This document shows positions 1 to 12,293 of a stretch of DNA of 64,000 nt, piece after piece. The DNA lies in NCBI GenBank assembly GCA_948567375.1, contig OX419757.1, forward strand, positions 20,770,001-20,834,000. Reading direction: 5' to 3'. Made by a program: the position numbers and the translations under genes. This DNA comes from Lunularia cruciata (Eukaryota; Streptophyta; Marchantiopsida; Lunulariales; Lunulariaceae). The notes under the pieces are model-generated. The model had not been told where the DNA came from. It made no database searches and saw only the letters and a list, made by a program, of their open reading frames with translations. Every line of letters begins with the position of its first letter. Positions within the stretch are counted from its first letter, which is position 1.

Positions 1-1967
1 CACCACAAGTACCCTACCAAGTGCCAACATCACCAACCAAACATCACCTACAAATGTAGCTCTAACTATGACAACTACACTAGGAGCAATGGCAACTTGT
101 AACCTGCCATCACAACATGCACTTTCACGGTATGTAGGTCATCACTTCCACCTCACTAGAGAGAAACATAAATAGTTTGATTGGTCATCACTCTAGACTC
201 ACTACTGAGAACACACTAAAGCACCAACACTCTAAAGGTAGGGTACCTCATACAAACATGGTGCACAAACAAGAAGTAGAGAATGGAGGAGGTCCAATCA
301 CAAGAAATCTAAAGAAAAAACCCTTCATTTCATAAATCAACACTAGACTGACTTTGTCACCATTTGGCATTTGATATGATAGGAGTTATCTACTTCTTAA
401 ACTACTAGGATCACCAAGAATAGGATCAAATTGTCTCTCCTAGCCAAAGCTACAAGTGTATAGAAAAAATGGAATAGTCACTAGGACAACAAGTGAGGGT
501 AGACCAGTTGGCTAGGGCACAAATCGAGGAACCAAAGATCTAGAAGTCAAACTCTATTGTGCACAATCTAGCAAGGTAGGTAGATTTTCCTAAACAATAA
601 CCAAAAACAACTAGCTAACCTCATGCCAACATGCTAGCCCTTCTAGGCTTTCATAGCCTCTCATAGCCCATAGCTCTATGCCTCTAAACGCCATCAGCCT
701 CACTGCAAAACCTATATCAATTTGAAGATCTTTTGCACATGATCACTTCCAAGGAAAATTTGGACCATGATCAAGCGACCAATGATCAGCAAGGCTTGGA
801 GATGCCACCAACATCCTCAATCTATGCACCCAATTTCCTTTGACCTCACTTCTTTGATGTAATCAGTTTGTTCACACAACTCAAATCACACTCAATCAAA
901 TCAATATTTGATTTATCACTCAATAATCTACAAAAAATGGACACTGATTATAGTCAAACCACACTCAATCTAGCTAAGAGAATCTAGGTAATGCTCATCT
1001 TTCTCTGTCCACCATAACTAAGAACTCAAAGAGCTCAACATCAAAGAAATGAGCTCTTTGGAGCTGCACTTCAAAAGTATACTCGCTTGGTCTCCAACCC
1101 TAATGGTCTCCCTAATGGCACACTCAATGATTCAAACAATGAAAATGACGATGGATCACACCATGTAGTCAATAGCCCAAAAAAATAATCTGACCATCAA
1201 CAAGTAGTCTATGAATAACTACCAAAATACTTTTGACTACCAACACTACTACTCTAGAGTCCGAGCAATATAGGTGTGACACTGCCAATGGCATGATACA
1301 TACCTTTATGTAATTTCCAAGTGCACATGCTTTTCAAAAGCATGTGCACTTGGAGATGGACCAAGTTTGGTGTATCTTCATTCAACAAGTACATGGGATG
1401 AACCAAGCCTTGAAGAGAGAGAGAGAAAGGGCTATGAGGTTCCAAACCGGCACTATTGGTCACACTAAGGTGACTAAATTGAAGCATAATGCTCTCTTGG
1501 GGAGAGTAATGAACCTGAATCCATGGCTTTTGGTCACATGTATACTTTTTCAAATGTATATCAATCCTATATTTGGTTCTCAATCATTTGTTTACATTGG
1601 TTTGTGCACATGGCATTCAAGTCAAGTTCATTTGCCAATCTTCAATACTTTACACTTCATGCTAAATGTTGGGGAGAAGTAGGTACCTTGTAATCTCATT
1701 GAATTTGCTTCTAATATAGCTGATCCACTCTAGTGACCCACATATGGATCAGATCAAACCTGAAACTACATCAAGTTTTGGTGAAGCAAGTCTGTTAGTT
1801 CATAATGTTACTAGCTTAGACAATGGAAAGCTAGCACATCAAGCTTTTCAAGCTTATCTTTAAGCTTTATCTCTTATGTAGCTAATTATTATTTCATCAT
1901 AGGCAATCAGGTCAACAAGGAGCAAAAGGACTAGGTTTTCAACTTGCTATTCAAGTATGAGAATGTG
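1..1967. other. Unassigned repetitive AT-rich DNA
   Basis: No gene or recognisable transposon domain could be supported. Reading frames are short and interrupted in all six frames. Frames of 109 to 112 codons on both strands around 1,254 to 1,682 are made partly by the palindrome at 1,316 to 1,354 and resemble no family I know. The composition matches the retroelement-derived DNA to the right, so this is probably old transposon sequence, but that is inference. Confidence 0.5.
1316..1354. repeat. Perfect 39-bp palindrome
   Basis: Two 19-bp arms (1,316-1,334 and 1,336-1,354) are exact reverse complements around a single central C at 1,335. The arms contain the shared core GTGCACATGC and its complement. 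In DNA this could extrude as a cruciform, and as RNA it would fold into a nearly loopless hairpin. No terminal inverted repeat structure or terminator context is evident. Confidence 0.9.
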
Positions 1968-2700
1968 TGTGATAGCCTGGAAAATATCAGTTTTGTGGTA
2001 ATCAGGTAAGTAAAGTTTGTTCCCGCAGAGATATGATTTAGAATTAGTCTAATATAAAGTCAAACAGTAACAAATAGTTCTTGAGTTCTTCTTTAATCTC
2101 TTAGGTAGCAACTACATCCAAAAGAGAGTAACAAGCACTAACTCGCAATCTTGTCACAACAATTTGTCACACATAATCACAACTCCGTCAAATCTTTCCA
2201 AACAATCTTGGTTGTGATGATTCAGTCTTTCCAAAAAATGACACTTCAATGCAAAACAACTTTGCCTCAGAATTGTATTCCACCCCTCCACTGAAGGCAC
2301 AACTTCCTTGATCAAAATTGCTTCACATCAACACTCTGCTGTACTCACAAATGTGGAATACTACCAACACTACAATTCCTCTTAGATCTATCAAGGCATT
2401 GCTCCGATTGCACTTCACTCGGATCAAACACACAGAATGAAGATCAAGGTTGTGGAATCCAACATCCAACAAACACACTAATTTTCACTTCAAAATTCTC
2501 CACACACTCACAAACACAAACACAAATACAAAGTTGATACTTAGAATTAAGTTCACATGACAAGCATTGCTTCATAGCACTTTGCCTTATCTATTCTCAA
2601 AATTATAAGCACTAAACAACATATGACTACAAATGCCACCTTTAAATAGTGAAGCAATCTACAATTACTAACAACTATACCATTCTACAACAACTTTTCC
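1968..2700 (-). repeat. LTR-like module, copy 1
   Basis: The segment aligns along its length with 16,947 to about 17,700, including the start (TGTGATAGCC here, TGTGACAACC there), the stretch around TTGCCTCAGAATT and CCACCCCTCCACT, and a central block around ATCAAGGCATTGCT. Read on the minus strand it has a TATA-like TATTTAAAGG at about 2,640, as expected for U3 of an LTR, and it ends at the TG/CA terminus at 1,968. The right edge is approximate. No primer site or gag is visible to the left, so this copy is more likely a 3' LTR than a 5' LTR. Confidence 0.6.
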
Positions 2701-2765
2701 TACCTACAAATCCAAATTGACAATGCACCTCTTCATATCTGCCTCTTCAAATCTCAAAACTATTT

Positions 2766-5640
2766 CTACTCCAATCCAATGTTTAATTCTTCCTCGGCTT
2801 CCAAAACCAATCCCGAAGTAACGTCACACACTACTCTATCCTCAAGTTTCATAACTACTAATTCTTCTACCAATTCTAACACTTCTTCTTCCTGATCTAC
2901 AATTCCTGTCACAGGTAACCTTTCTACTTCTCTATCTCCCAACCCCCTCTTCTCTAATATCTCCAATGGTAAGTCCGAAGATATCTACACTCCTATCTCA
3001 TCTACTTTGGGCTTTGCTCTTACATCCTTTCAAAGTTTATCTATCTCCAACTTTACTTAATCTTATCTGATTGTGATATTGTCTTCTACTTCCAATATCT
3101 TCCTATTTACATAAGTTTTGAGACTAATCAACAAGGCGTGCAAGTTTTATCCTTCACATTTCTCCTCCTCGTCGCTTGCACCAACAACTTCAACTCGTGC
3201 AACCTCATTTCTTCAATTCTTACACTGGCTTTTGTACTCAACATCAAGTTCATCTTCATGACAATCTCCTTCAATGGCTTGAGTCTCATCCTGCTCTCAT
3301 GTTCTCTATCTGCTAGCCAATCTTCTCTATACATTGCCAGTTTAGCCTCAAATTTGGCTTTCACAATCTCCTTCTCCTTTTGAACAATCTTCTCCTCCAG
3401 ACTACGAAGTAGCTCCCTTCATCTTTCTTCTTCTCTATATCTCACTGTCAACTCTCTTTGCCAGAGTTGCTTCTTCTCTTCTACACTCTCCATCACTCTA
3501 TCAAGCTCTTGCTCCTTCTCTGCTACTCTTGCCATAGCATGGATAATTCTAATTGTGAATCAGCAAACTGCTGTTTCAAGATTTCATACTCCACTATATG
3601 TCTTTCCCTTGCTATGACATTCTGCTCTATTACTCGCTCTCACCTTCCCACCTCCTTCTTTAAGTTTTCAATCACTTGATTCTATACTACTGCATCTACT
3701 TGTAGTAATTCCTTGTCCTCCTCACCTCGGATTACTCTTCTTTAACTCTGAGTTCTCTTCCTCTAATCTTGCTAACACCTGCAACATAGTCTTCAATTCT
3801 GGACACTTTGACTACATATCTTTCTTCTTCTGCTCCAACTTTGTTAACAACAGGCATACAACCTCCCACATATACTCTACTCCTTCACTTTGATTTACCT
3901 CGACTTGTGTGCTTTTCTTTTTCTTTGCTTCTTCTTCACTTGAAACTTGCTTGCTTAGCCGCAATTGCCTTATTGGAATGGATTTTTTGCTCCCCAAACT
4001 TCCACTCTCCACTTCCCTTCCCTTACTTGGTCCCGCTTCATAATTCACTTTCCTTCCAGAATGAACTCCTCTCTTAATGGTCACCCTCTTCTCCTCCTTC
4101 TCTGGAACTTTGTCTTTGGGTCTTGGGTTACATTCTTCCTCCATTTCAAGCTTTCCTTCTTCCTCCTTGGGTACCAATTGCATCTCTACTCCATCTTTAC
4201 TCTCGCTACTTGCTTCACCATTCTACAACGTGAGTTCAGGTTCTTCCTCCTTCTCCAAGTCTTCTGACTTGTACTCGGCTTTGCCTTCTGATTCTTCACC
4301 CAACAATGTGATTACCACCAAGTATTTCCTCGGGTTCATCTTCTTGGTATTTCGAGGGCACATTGCCGCTACTTCTTCCTGTTGACTCCTCTTCTTTGAC
4401 TTTGGAGTGTTCACTTTCAATTGCATGCTCTACCCCATTTGTGTGTAGTACTCGTCACTACTCCTTATCTACAAGATGTATTGTTGCTCCTCTACATCAG
4501 CATCTCTTCTCAAATTGTGGTGGAAGTGCAACACCATCTTCTTTCTCTTTGCCGCATTCAGCAAATTCAGTCGCAAGTAGAAGTGGTCTGCAAATGGCAC
4601 AATGTAGTGTGGAGGTGAGTTGTCCTGCAAGTTCTCCACCATTTGTCTTGTATGTTGATGAAAACTCTTTGCCCAATTGATTGGTTCCCTTGTAAACATC
4701 TTATGGAAGAACACCGCTTGATGTTTCATCACATAAGTAGTTTGCTCCGGCTTCAAGATAGCCATCATTGCACTAACGACGCCTCTCTTCACATGGTCCT
4801 TATAGCTCTCAACTTTGTAGCCAATCTTTGTGTGCTTTGAAGAAAAGGTATCTCTCACTTCTTGGGTTTCTTCAGCTACCTCTCCTTTCCCCAAGAATGT
4901 AGCTCTCTACTCTTCACCCGCCTCTCTTCTGAGTACTAACCTCCAATCCAACTCTGTCCAGCAAGCCAGATTTCCTCTCTTATCTCCTCCCTTGGGCCCA
5001 TCAAGACATTTACTCTTGATGATCTCAATCATGAAATCTGGAAAGCTAATGTTCTAGTTCCATGAAATATGATCCGAAGCCTACTCAAGACTTTGATTCT
5101 GGCAATCACATCTAATCTCCAAATTGCATGATTTCTCATTATGAATTCCAAGTTCTTCTTCCTACCTCCCATCTTACTCTCCTCTTCTCTAGGTTGGTGG
5201 CTACTCTTCCGATTAATTCTTGGACTAACTCTCCTGACTTCCTCTTGACACACCAGTGTGTCTCTTACTACACTTCCTTTCCCATGATCTCCCTTAGGGC
5301 TACTCCTTAATGGTGATAGAATTTTACTTGTCATCTCTTTGTCTCTATTCCTTGTCTTATAGTGGCAGGCCTTCTCCGTATTTCTTCAATTCAAGTTTCT
5401 ATTGAGAAATCACACCTCCTTCATGCTCCTATCACTATCAATTTTCCCCCGCTCATAGGCCAACCATTTTTGTGTGTGGTACCTTCTTGAATGTCCAACT
5501 TCAAAGGAAAGTTGTTACACTATCCTCACCTTGGGTTGAGCACTCTCGAGCTGAAGTCTCCTTACTTCGGGTTGAATGTTGACAGGGCCAATCCGAGTAC
5601 TTTGTCTTCTGATACAAAGTCACTTTACCTCAGGTTACAA
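2766..5640 (-). pseudogene. Broken coiled-coil ORF, copy 1 (transposon-associated)
   Basis: On the minus strand a long protein can be followed from about 5,640 down to 2,766 through many stops and frameshifts. Its order is an N-terminal part with the motif IWRLDVIARIKVLSRLR (about 5,130-5,080), a middle section at 4,894-4,469, a Lys/Glu-rich section (4,183-3,812), a heptad-rich coiled coil (3,600-3,130), and an acidic C-terminus ending at 2,766. The N-terminal motif and the C-terminal part both recur in copy 2 at 17,730-19,619. The stop lies only tens of bases from the LTR-like module. I do not recognise the family. A gag-like structural protein or an accessory ORF at the 3' end of an LTR element is the likeliest reading. 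It is certainly not expressible intact. Confidence 0.6.
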
Positions 5641-5729
5641 CCAGAAGACACCATTCTTCACCTTCTAATGTCATATAGGTGCAATACGACTTCTTTTGTA
5701 CACTTCTTCTTCAAAAATAAGAAAAAAAA

Positions 5730-7116
5730 ATGTGGGTACCACAATGTGTTTGCTCTCTCAATGGAGGATCTAGGCAAGTGTAAGGTGATGCAATTCTCCA
5801 TTGATCTGATTGGTGAGACACCCATCATTGGAAGAGCTATTGTCTGAGCCAGCATGAGTATGAGCTTGTGGATGAAAGATGTAAAGAGCTCCAAGAAGTT
5901 GGTCTTATTCCACCATCCAATTTTGATTTTGTAGCAACTACAATCATCCAGTTCTGATTTTTTAGCAACTACAATCATGCCAATAAAGAAGGACTCCATT
6001 GGGATTATGGATTGAAAAGAGGGTGTGTGGGAATTATAGACCTTTGAATCTAGTTACACCTCAAGACAGGTAATCCATGCTCATCCTAGAGGACTTATTT
6101 GAAATAGAGACTTTGACATCTTCACCACTATGTATCTATGGCAAGGCTTCAACTAGATTTTGCTTTGTGCAATAGACTAAGATAGTGGCTGGTGATGCAC
6201 TTCAACTTGAAGAATGTTCTAATATTATTTCCATGAGTAATGGACTAGGTACTTGAAGATGCAGATTTCCTTAAGTGCTATAAATATGATGTTCTAGTCC
6301 ATAGCAAGGGTTTTGAGCAACACTTGACCAATCTAAAAGAGCTATTCAAGAGGCTGATGGCTATGGATCTGAAAATACATCCTAAAAAAATGCAATTTTG
6401 TTGTTACATCAATAGTTTACCTTGGACATTGCATTCTTCTCAATGGTATTATAGGTGATTGAGCCAAAGTAGTTGCTATCTTGGAAATGCCCAACCCCAA
6501 GATATGAGCATATTAAGAAGCTTCATTGGGTTGTGTAATTGCTACCAAATTTATGTCAAGGATTTGAGTATCATTGCACATCTTCTCTATGCATTAATGA
6601 AGGATGTCTCTTGGACATCTTGGCCCCAATGCTCAATTGGACTTCCAAGAAATCAAGGAGAAGCTTGAAGAATACCCAATACTTAAAAGACTTGATTTCA
6701 ACATTCATATTCATATTACATATAGATTAGAGTGCTCTTGGTATTGGTGTAATTCTTGGTCAACTTGATGAGGAAGGCAAGGAGTATGTCATTGCTTATG
6801 CATCTCAGACCAATAAGAAGGCAACAACTAATACTCTTACTATGAGGGTGAGTGTCTTACTATTATATGGGCTATTGTACATTTCAGACCTTACCTTTAT
6901 GACACCAAGTGCACCTTGTACACCAATCACCAGCCATTGAAGTGGTTGATGACTAATAACAAGCTAGCTTGTTGGGCACTCATACTTCAAGAAGATGAGT
7001 TTGTGGTAATCCATGGACTTGGTAGCACTCATCAAAATGTTGATACTTTGTATAGGAGACCTCTTACTACCTCTAAGATTTTAAGATGTGAGACAAGACT
7101 TTCACCAAGTGTTTGA
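5730..7116 (+). pseudogene. Element A reverse transcriptase and RNase H remnant
   Basis: The N-terminal RT region reads FALSMEDLGKCKVMQFSIDL at about 5,750-5,810 and continues, frameshifted, through VMPIKKDS-like and RPLNLVTPQD-like patches (5,970-6,070) and LRQGFNQI-like sequence (about 6,140). Beyond the lost catalytic region come VHSKGFEQHLTNLKELF (about 6,300), YLGH (6,420) and the thumb motif LRSFIGLCNCYQIYVKDLS (about 6,510). RNase H follows with ALGIGVILGQLDEEGKEYV (about 6,735) and TNHQPLKWLM (6,920). A 31-bp tandem duplication at 5,914-5,975 shifts the frame. This part of the element cannot make an enzyme. Confidence 0.75.
5914..5975 (+). repeat. 31-bp tandem duplication inside element A RT
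   Basis: Units 5,914-5,944 and 5,945-5,975 start CATCCA and end AACTACAAT and differ at few positions. Because 31 is not a multiple of three, the duplication alone frameshifts the reverse transcriptase frame. Confidence 0.9.
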
Positions 7117-7329
7117 GGTAGCCAATTTACATTCATTTAGCTACCTTGGATTGCTACATTGTCATTTGGTTGAACATCCCATTGTGGACATATTGAAGGA
7201 TTCGGACAGTCAAAAATTTCTTTGGTGATGGCAATACCCTTTTGGTTTTATGTCAAGCTAGTAGGATTCAATACAACAATGGTCAAAGTGCTACTCATGG
7301 AGAGATGATCACTTAGTTAGATGCGTGCC

Positions 7330-8420
7330 GTAAGAAGATATGATTCCTCCACCCAATGAGAAAGTTGGTCTCATTAAAAAGGTACATTTTAATCTTGGAC
7401 ACTTTGATACTAAGCATACATATAGTCTCATGACCCCTCATTATCATTGGAGAGGGATGTATGCTTAGGTGATAGCTATATGTGAAAAATGTGATAGAGT
7501 AAGAACTTTTTTTCTCATAAGCAGCCCACATTTCATCCACTCCTAATTTAGGGTTTATTTTATCATTTTCATGTGACCTAGCTAGAGAATTACCTCCTAC
7601 ATCCAAAGGTAATTTTTACATTATGACCATAATAGATCATTTCTCCAAGTGGATAAAACTAGTTGTGCTGCCCAATAAGCACTCACATTATACTAGCCAA
7701 GCTTTTATCCAATAAGTTTTGAGTAGATTTGGAGCTTGTGTCAAGTATCTTACTAATCAAGGATCAAAATCTAGAAGAGAATTCCAAGAGCTACTTGACC
7801 ATGTACTCATTGACCGTCAAAGGACTTCACAAGATATGCCTTACCAAGAACAAGGAGGATTGGAGCTTAGCCTTGCCCATGGGTATAAAATGTCAAGGCA
7901 TGCTTCCTTACTCCTTATTTTCTATTGTTTGGGAGACACTTGGTTCCATCTTCTTCTATTGTCTCAAATGGATCAAGTAGTGGCTTGGACTTTCCATCAA
8001 CTTGGGCTAGAGTAAAATTAGAGAGGGTTTTCTTGTTCAAGGAGGTCATGCCTATAGCCATAGAAAATTGGCTATTGTACAACATCATAATACCTTGAGA
8101 TATGCCCATACTAGAGGAGGAAGCTACAAGCCCAAGGGGAGAAAATTTGAGGTGGGAGACTTTATTTATCTTTAGAGGCAGCCCAATGATACCTTGGATA
8201 CCTCCACCAACTGCACTATCTTGAGGATTAGGCTCTTAGACCTTTAGGTTTGCTAAAATTACAAGGAGTATATGGATGCAATGTGAGCCAGCTTGTCTCT
8301 CACTTAAGATGAAGAGGAAGCTCTTATGGCTATTATGGTAGCACACCATGGACTAAGAAGACAAGGAACCCAAATCCATCATACTCCTCCAAGGCTAATA
8401 CTCCAAGACTCAAACCATTG
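7330..8420 (+). pseudogene. Element A integrase remnant
   Basis: The HHCC zinc-binding part appears as HYHWRGMYA and ICEKCDRV (about 7,440-7,500). The catalytic core begins at FIMTIIDHFSKWIKLVVL (about 7,618-7,670), where the first acidic residue is present, and continues with YLTNQGSKSRREFQELL (7,750-7,800). The second aspartate of the usual DxG is read as N. The C-terminal region has KFEVGDFIYL-like sequence followed by NDTLDTSTNCTILRI (8,145-8,235). No intact chromodomain was seen. Several stops interrupt the frame. Confidence 0.7.
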
Positions 8421-8757
8421 CTCATTAAAAAACTCAATGAGAGAGAGAGATAGTTGAAAATGAAAGGATGATGAGTACCTCCTCACCCCTAGTCTATATA
8501 TTTGTGAAATAATTATGCACCAAAGTTACTAATTACTAGAGTAACTCAAGTTAATAGGCTAAAAGTCAAATAAAGTCAAAAGTCTAAAGGAACATCTATA
8601 CTCATGGGAATATTCTTCTAAGCATGTATTCTTATCTTGACCCAACCAGTTAGTCAAAGATTCTTTCACAAAGGCTATTCTTAGACTATGGAAGAATCCA
8701 AAGCAAAAAGGCTTGTGGGTCCAAGAGTTCTTAACTCTCTCGTCAAAGCCAAAGACC
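8421..8757. other. Short AT-rich segment without recognisable genes
   Basis: Nothing codes here. A purine-rich patch near 8,430-8,475 (GAGAGAGAGA, GAAAATGAAAGGATGATGAG) could be the decayed polypurine tract of element A, but no following LTR could be confirmed. Confidence 0.4.
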
Positions 8758-8979
8758 TAGGAATAATACTAAGTGAATACACTAAAATCCAAAATAGTGA
8801 TGCTCATCTTCTCTAGTTCTTTTAAAATAAGGTCCTCTCTATTTTAACTATTACTAACTTGAGCTAATCATGACTATTGTAGAACTATCCTTTATCATTG
8901 TATAAATAATATCTCTCAAGTACTTATAACACTAAACTAAATATCACAATAGTACATATATGCACAAATCTGTGTTATA
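8758..8979 (-). repeat. Element B 3' LTR
   Basis: The segment aligns base by base with 13,737-13,957 across AGTGAATACACTAAAATCC, CTAATCATGACTA and CTCAAGTACTTATAA. Its ends are decayed (TAGG and TTATA, against TGGG and TTACA in the right copy). The adjacent polypurine tract is poorly kept (minus-strand TTTGAGAGTAAA). Confidence 0.8.
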
Positions 8980-8986
8980 TTTACTC

Positions 8987-10760
8987 TCAAACTAAGATTT
9001 TACTTTGTTCTTGAAGTGAAATAACTACCATAATGTATTGATTGTTCCTTGGCGTTCTATTGAAAGCATCTACAAAGTCAATTCCCAACTTCTCAAAATG
9101 TCCTAGCAATAGAATTGATTTAGGAGTTAGAGTGGAAGTAAACTTTCTAGCAAAATCTTGACAAACATTACAAGTTTTGCAATAATCAAGATAATCCTTG
9201 GAAATCTCCTTCCAATAGTAACCTGCATCTAGAATCTTGAAAGTAGTCAAATAAACCTTGATGAAAGTACTAAACCTTGATGAAATTCCTTCATGAGTAG
9301 GATAGACTTCACCTCATCCGTTGGTCTTCAAAGTAAACCATCTGGTCCTTGGTGAAAAGGACTATCGTCCATTATTATGTAAGGTTTGGATCTTGATGCA
9401 AGTGCCTTCCTCTCCTTAGCATGCATCCTTTTCGGATAGGTAACTCTTGTAAAAAAGTCCACAATCTTGTTGTACTCCATCAGAATCTCTTGAGTGATTG
9501 AGATTTTCATGAGCTCCTCATCCGGGAAGGAATCATCCACTAGTTCAACTCCATCATGATCATAGGCCATAGATAAGAAATCAACACTTGCATGTTTCTT
9601 CCTTGGCCTATCTCCATTGGTGTAGTCATACACAGACAAGAGTATTATCCATCTTGCTAGCCTCCCTTCCACATTATGCTTATTGAAGTTGTACTTCAAA
9701 GCCTTGTGATCCATGACAATGGTGGTTTTCCTTCCAATCAAGTAGTGTCTAAACTTCTTAAGACCAAAGATCATTACCAATCCTTCTCTATTTGTGACTG
9801 AGTAGTTCTTTTTGCTAAAACCATTTGTCTATTAGCATGAGCTATTGGATGATCATGCCCATCTTGGTCTAATTAGCTAAGAATGCATCCTATAGCTACA
9901 TTAGAAGCATTGGTATAGAGGATGAAAGGCTTATTCCGATCAGGTTTAGCAAGAATTGGAGCCACAATAAGGGATTGAGCTTCTTAAAAGCTTTGAGAGC
10001 CTCCTTGTCCTCCAAAATCACCATGTATTCTACACCCTTCTTCATGTAGATAGTCCTTGTTGGAAAATGAGAAGATAAACCTCTTATAGTCCCAACCATC
10101 CCCAATAATTGGCATAACTTTGTCAAGCTTGAAGGGAATGGAAGGTCTGAGATTTTCCTCAACTTCTCAAGATCAATTGCTATTCTATCATTGGAAATGA
10201 CGTGCCCCAAAAGTAGACCTTCTTTACAACCAAAAATGTTCTTCTTTGGGTTGAGTGATGCATTTCTTCATCCAAGCATTGCAAGAGCTTGATCAAATGC
10301 TCAAAGTGTTCCTCCTTGTTCTCATAAATATAAAATTCATCAATGAATCTCTCACAAATTTTCCAGGTTTAAATACCTTGTTCATGAACAACTAGAATGT
10401 GGCTGGAGCATTGCAAAGCCCAAAAGGCATGAACTTGAAAGCATAAGTCCTCCAAGACGTGGTGAGTGTGATGAGTCGTTGATGCTTTGATGTAATCTTG
10501 ATTTGGTTATACCCACTATAACCATCTTCAAAATTATACATCTCATGACTTACAACCTCTTCTAAGATCTCATCAATGAATGGCAAAGGGTAATAGTCCT
10601 TCTTAGTAACAACATTGAGTTTCTTGTTATCAACACATACCTAAAGAAAATATTATTTTTCTTCATAACATAATTGAAGACACCCATTTTGAATTCTCCA
10701 CTTCAAAGATAAATCTGACTTCCTTGAGCTTATCAATCTCCTCCTTCACAACCAAAGCTA
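8987..10760 (-). pseudogene. Element B pol remnant (RT, RNase H, start of integrase)
   Basis: Reading right to left, RT starts near 10,760 and shows VDNKKLN-like sequence, YPLPFIDEILEEVVSHEMY, YSGYNQIKI and MPFGLCNAPATF (10,586-10,392). The YxDD region (about 10,350) has lost its reading frame. The thumb motif GHVISNDRIAIDLEKLRKI follows at 10,207-10,150. RNase H shows MDHKALKYNFNKHNVEGRLARW (9,720-9,655) and VDFLSMAYD (9,585). The integrase HHCC is YWKEISKDYLDYCKTCNVCQ (9,218-9,160), with the core beginning LGIDFVDAF at 9,085. Coding similarity ends at 8,987 next to the LTR. Confidence 0.8.
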
Positions 10761-11153
10761 TAGGTAGGCTAATGCAATGTTGCTTTCTTTGCTTTCTTTT
10801 TCCTCTTGCTCCTTATAGAACTAAAAACCCCTCTAAGCTCCTTTCTCAAGGTAGGATTCAAAGTAAGCAGTTGGCACACTATGATGTTAGCCTTGTGACT
10901 ACCAACATCCTCCAACACATTATAGTTCTATTGTTGCTTTGAGATCAAGAAGTCTTCCATCCTCAACTTTTTCCTTGGAGTCTTTGTTGCTGATGGTATT
11001 GAGGTGCTAGTGCAAGTGCTTTAAGTAGGCACAGGAGTAAATCCTTGAGAAGAGTGTAAATCCTCTACAAAACAAGCTCTCTTTTTCTCTTGTGCCAAAA
11101 GATCCAAATTAAGACCTTTGAAGTTTGAGAACTCTCCCTTCTCATACTTGTCC

Positions 11154-12260
11154 TCAATCACATCTATGGATGCTATCCCTTACCTTTATTTGGACTAAGA
11201 GCAAATTGGGTCTCACTACCTCACTCTTTCTCTCTATTGGCTCCCTCATAACCCTTCCTCCATGGTAAGTTGAATTTGGGTAATTCTCTTGGATGTGACC
11301 TTTTCCTCCACAATTGAAACACTTTTTATCATTGAAATTGTTGGTTGGTTGTCCTCCTCTATATGGATAGCTTCCATAATGCATAGAACCTCTCCTTACA
11401 TTTTGATCTACCTCTCTCTTCTCCCATAGTTGCAGTACATTAATCTTGAGATTTGCAAGTTGTTCTATGATGGTTTGAAATGGATCTTTTGGTAGAGGTG
11501 CAAGAACCAAAGCAACTACTACTTGTGGTGCAACCCTTGCCACCAAAGTATCAGAAGTTCCACCATACTTGTTACCTTGAGAAGGATGCATAACCTCTTT
11601 CATCACCAAATCACTCTCATCCCCTTCTTAACTCTTCTCCATACAGATTGCAATCTTGATAGCTTCAACCTTGGAAGAAGGTTTCCCATATCTCATCTTG
11701 CTTCTAATCTATGGTCTCAACTCTCCCACAAAATTCTTAGTGAGCATAGTTCCTATGCAAATCTCACCTTGCTTCTAATTTGTGGTCTCAACTCTCCCAC
11801 AAAATTCTTAGTGAGCATGGCTCCTATGAAAATCATAGTAGTCTCCACATCATCCTCACTCTTCCTCAACACTATGAAAAACTTGGATTCTAACTTCTCC
11901 ACTCTTTCTACATAGACTCTCACTTTCTCTCCATCTACTGGTTTGAAAGGTAGCATTACTCATCAATCTCTCACAACTCTCATTTGGAAGAAAATTCTCA
12001 ATGAGTGCTAAAATCAAACTCTTCCAAGAATCTTCTTGCACATCTCTCCTCTCTCTCTCTCTCTCTATTTGTATTATGACTCATCTTCAAAGAAATCTGG
12101 TAATAAAGAGGCCCACTCATTCTTCCTCCTCTCATTGTTTCCTATGCAAGCTTTCCTGAAGTCTTTCACAAAGGCTTACACATCTTCTCCATCCTTGCCA
12201 AAGAAACCAGAAGTTTCCTCATCCTTATTATCTTTCTCTTTTGTCTCAATTTTTTCTCTC
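11154..12260 (-). pseudogene. Element B gag remnant
   Basis: The capsid-like part (12,041-11,753) includes WKSLILALIENFLPNES and a GELRPQIRSKVRFA tail typical of gypsy gag. A nucleocapsid part at 11,609-11,154 has one zinc knuckle, CFNCGGKGHIQENYP, where the fourth metal ligand (Cys) is replaced by Asn. Near 11,640-11,810 a stretch of about 60 bp around CTCAACTCTCCCACAAAATT is repeated in tandem. Frames are interrupted, so this is a relic. Confidence 0.7.
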
Positions 12261-12293
12261 ATTCTATGTCTAATAGAGAATGTATATAACTAA

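Larger units (their letters stand above)
5491..8420 (+). mobile_element. Degenerate Ty3/gypsy element A (pol only)
   Basis: Plus-strand remnants follow the gypsy order reverse transcriptase, RNase H, integrase, integrase C-terminal region. No gag, protease, LTR pair or primer site was found. The left side is cut off where the minus-strand coiled-coil ORF begins. The right side fades into AT-rich DNA after about 8,420. The sequence differs from elements B, D and E, so it represents a separate lineage. All domains carry stops and frameshifts. Confidence 0.75.

Noticed and set aside
3808-4680. Several Ser/Leu-rich open frames on the plus strand
   Set aside because: They are the complement of the Lys/Glu-rich minus-strand coiled-coil ORF; their biased composition follows from that strand.
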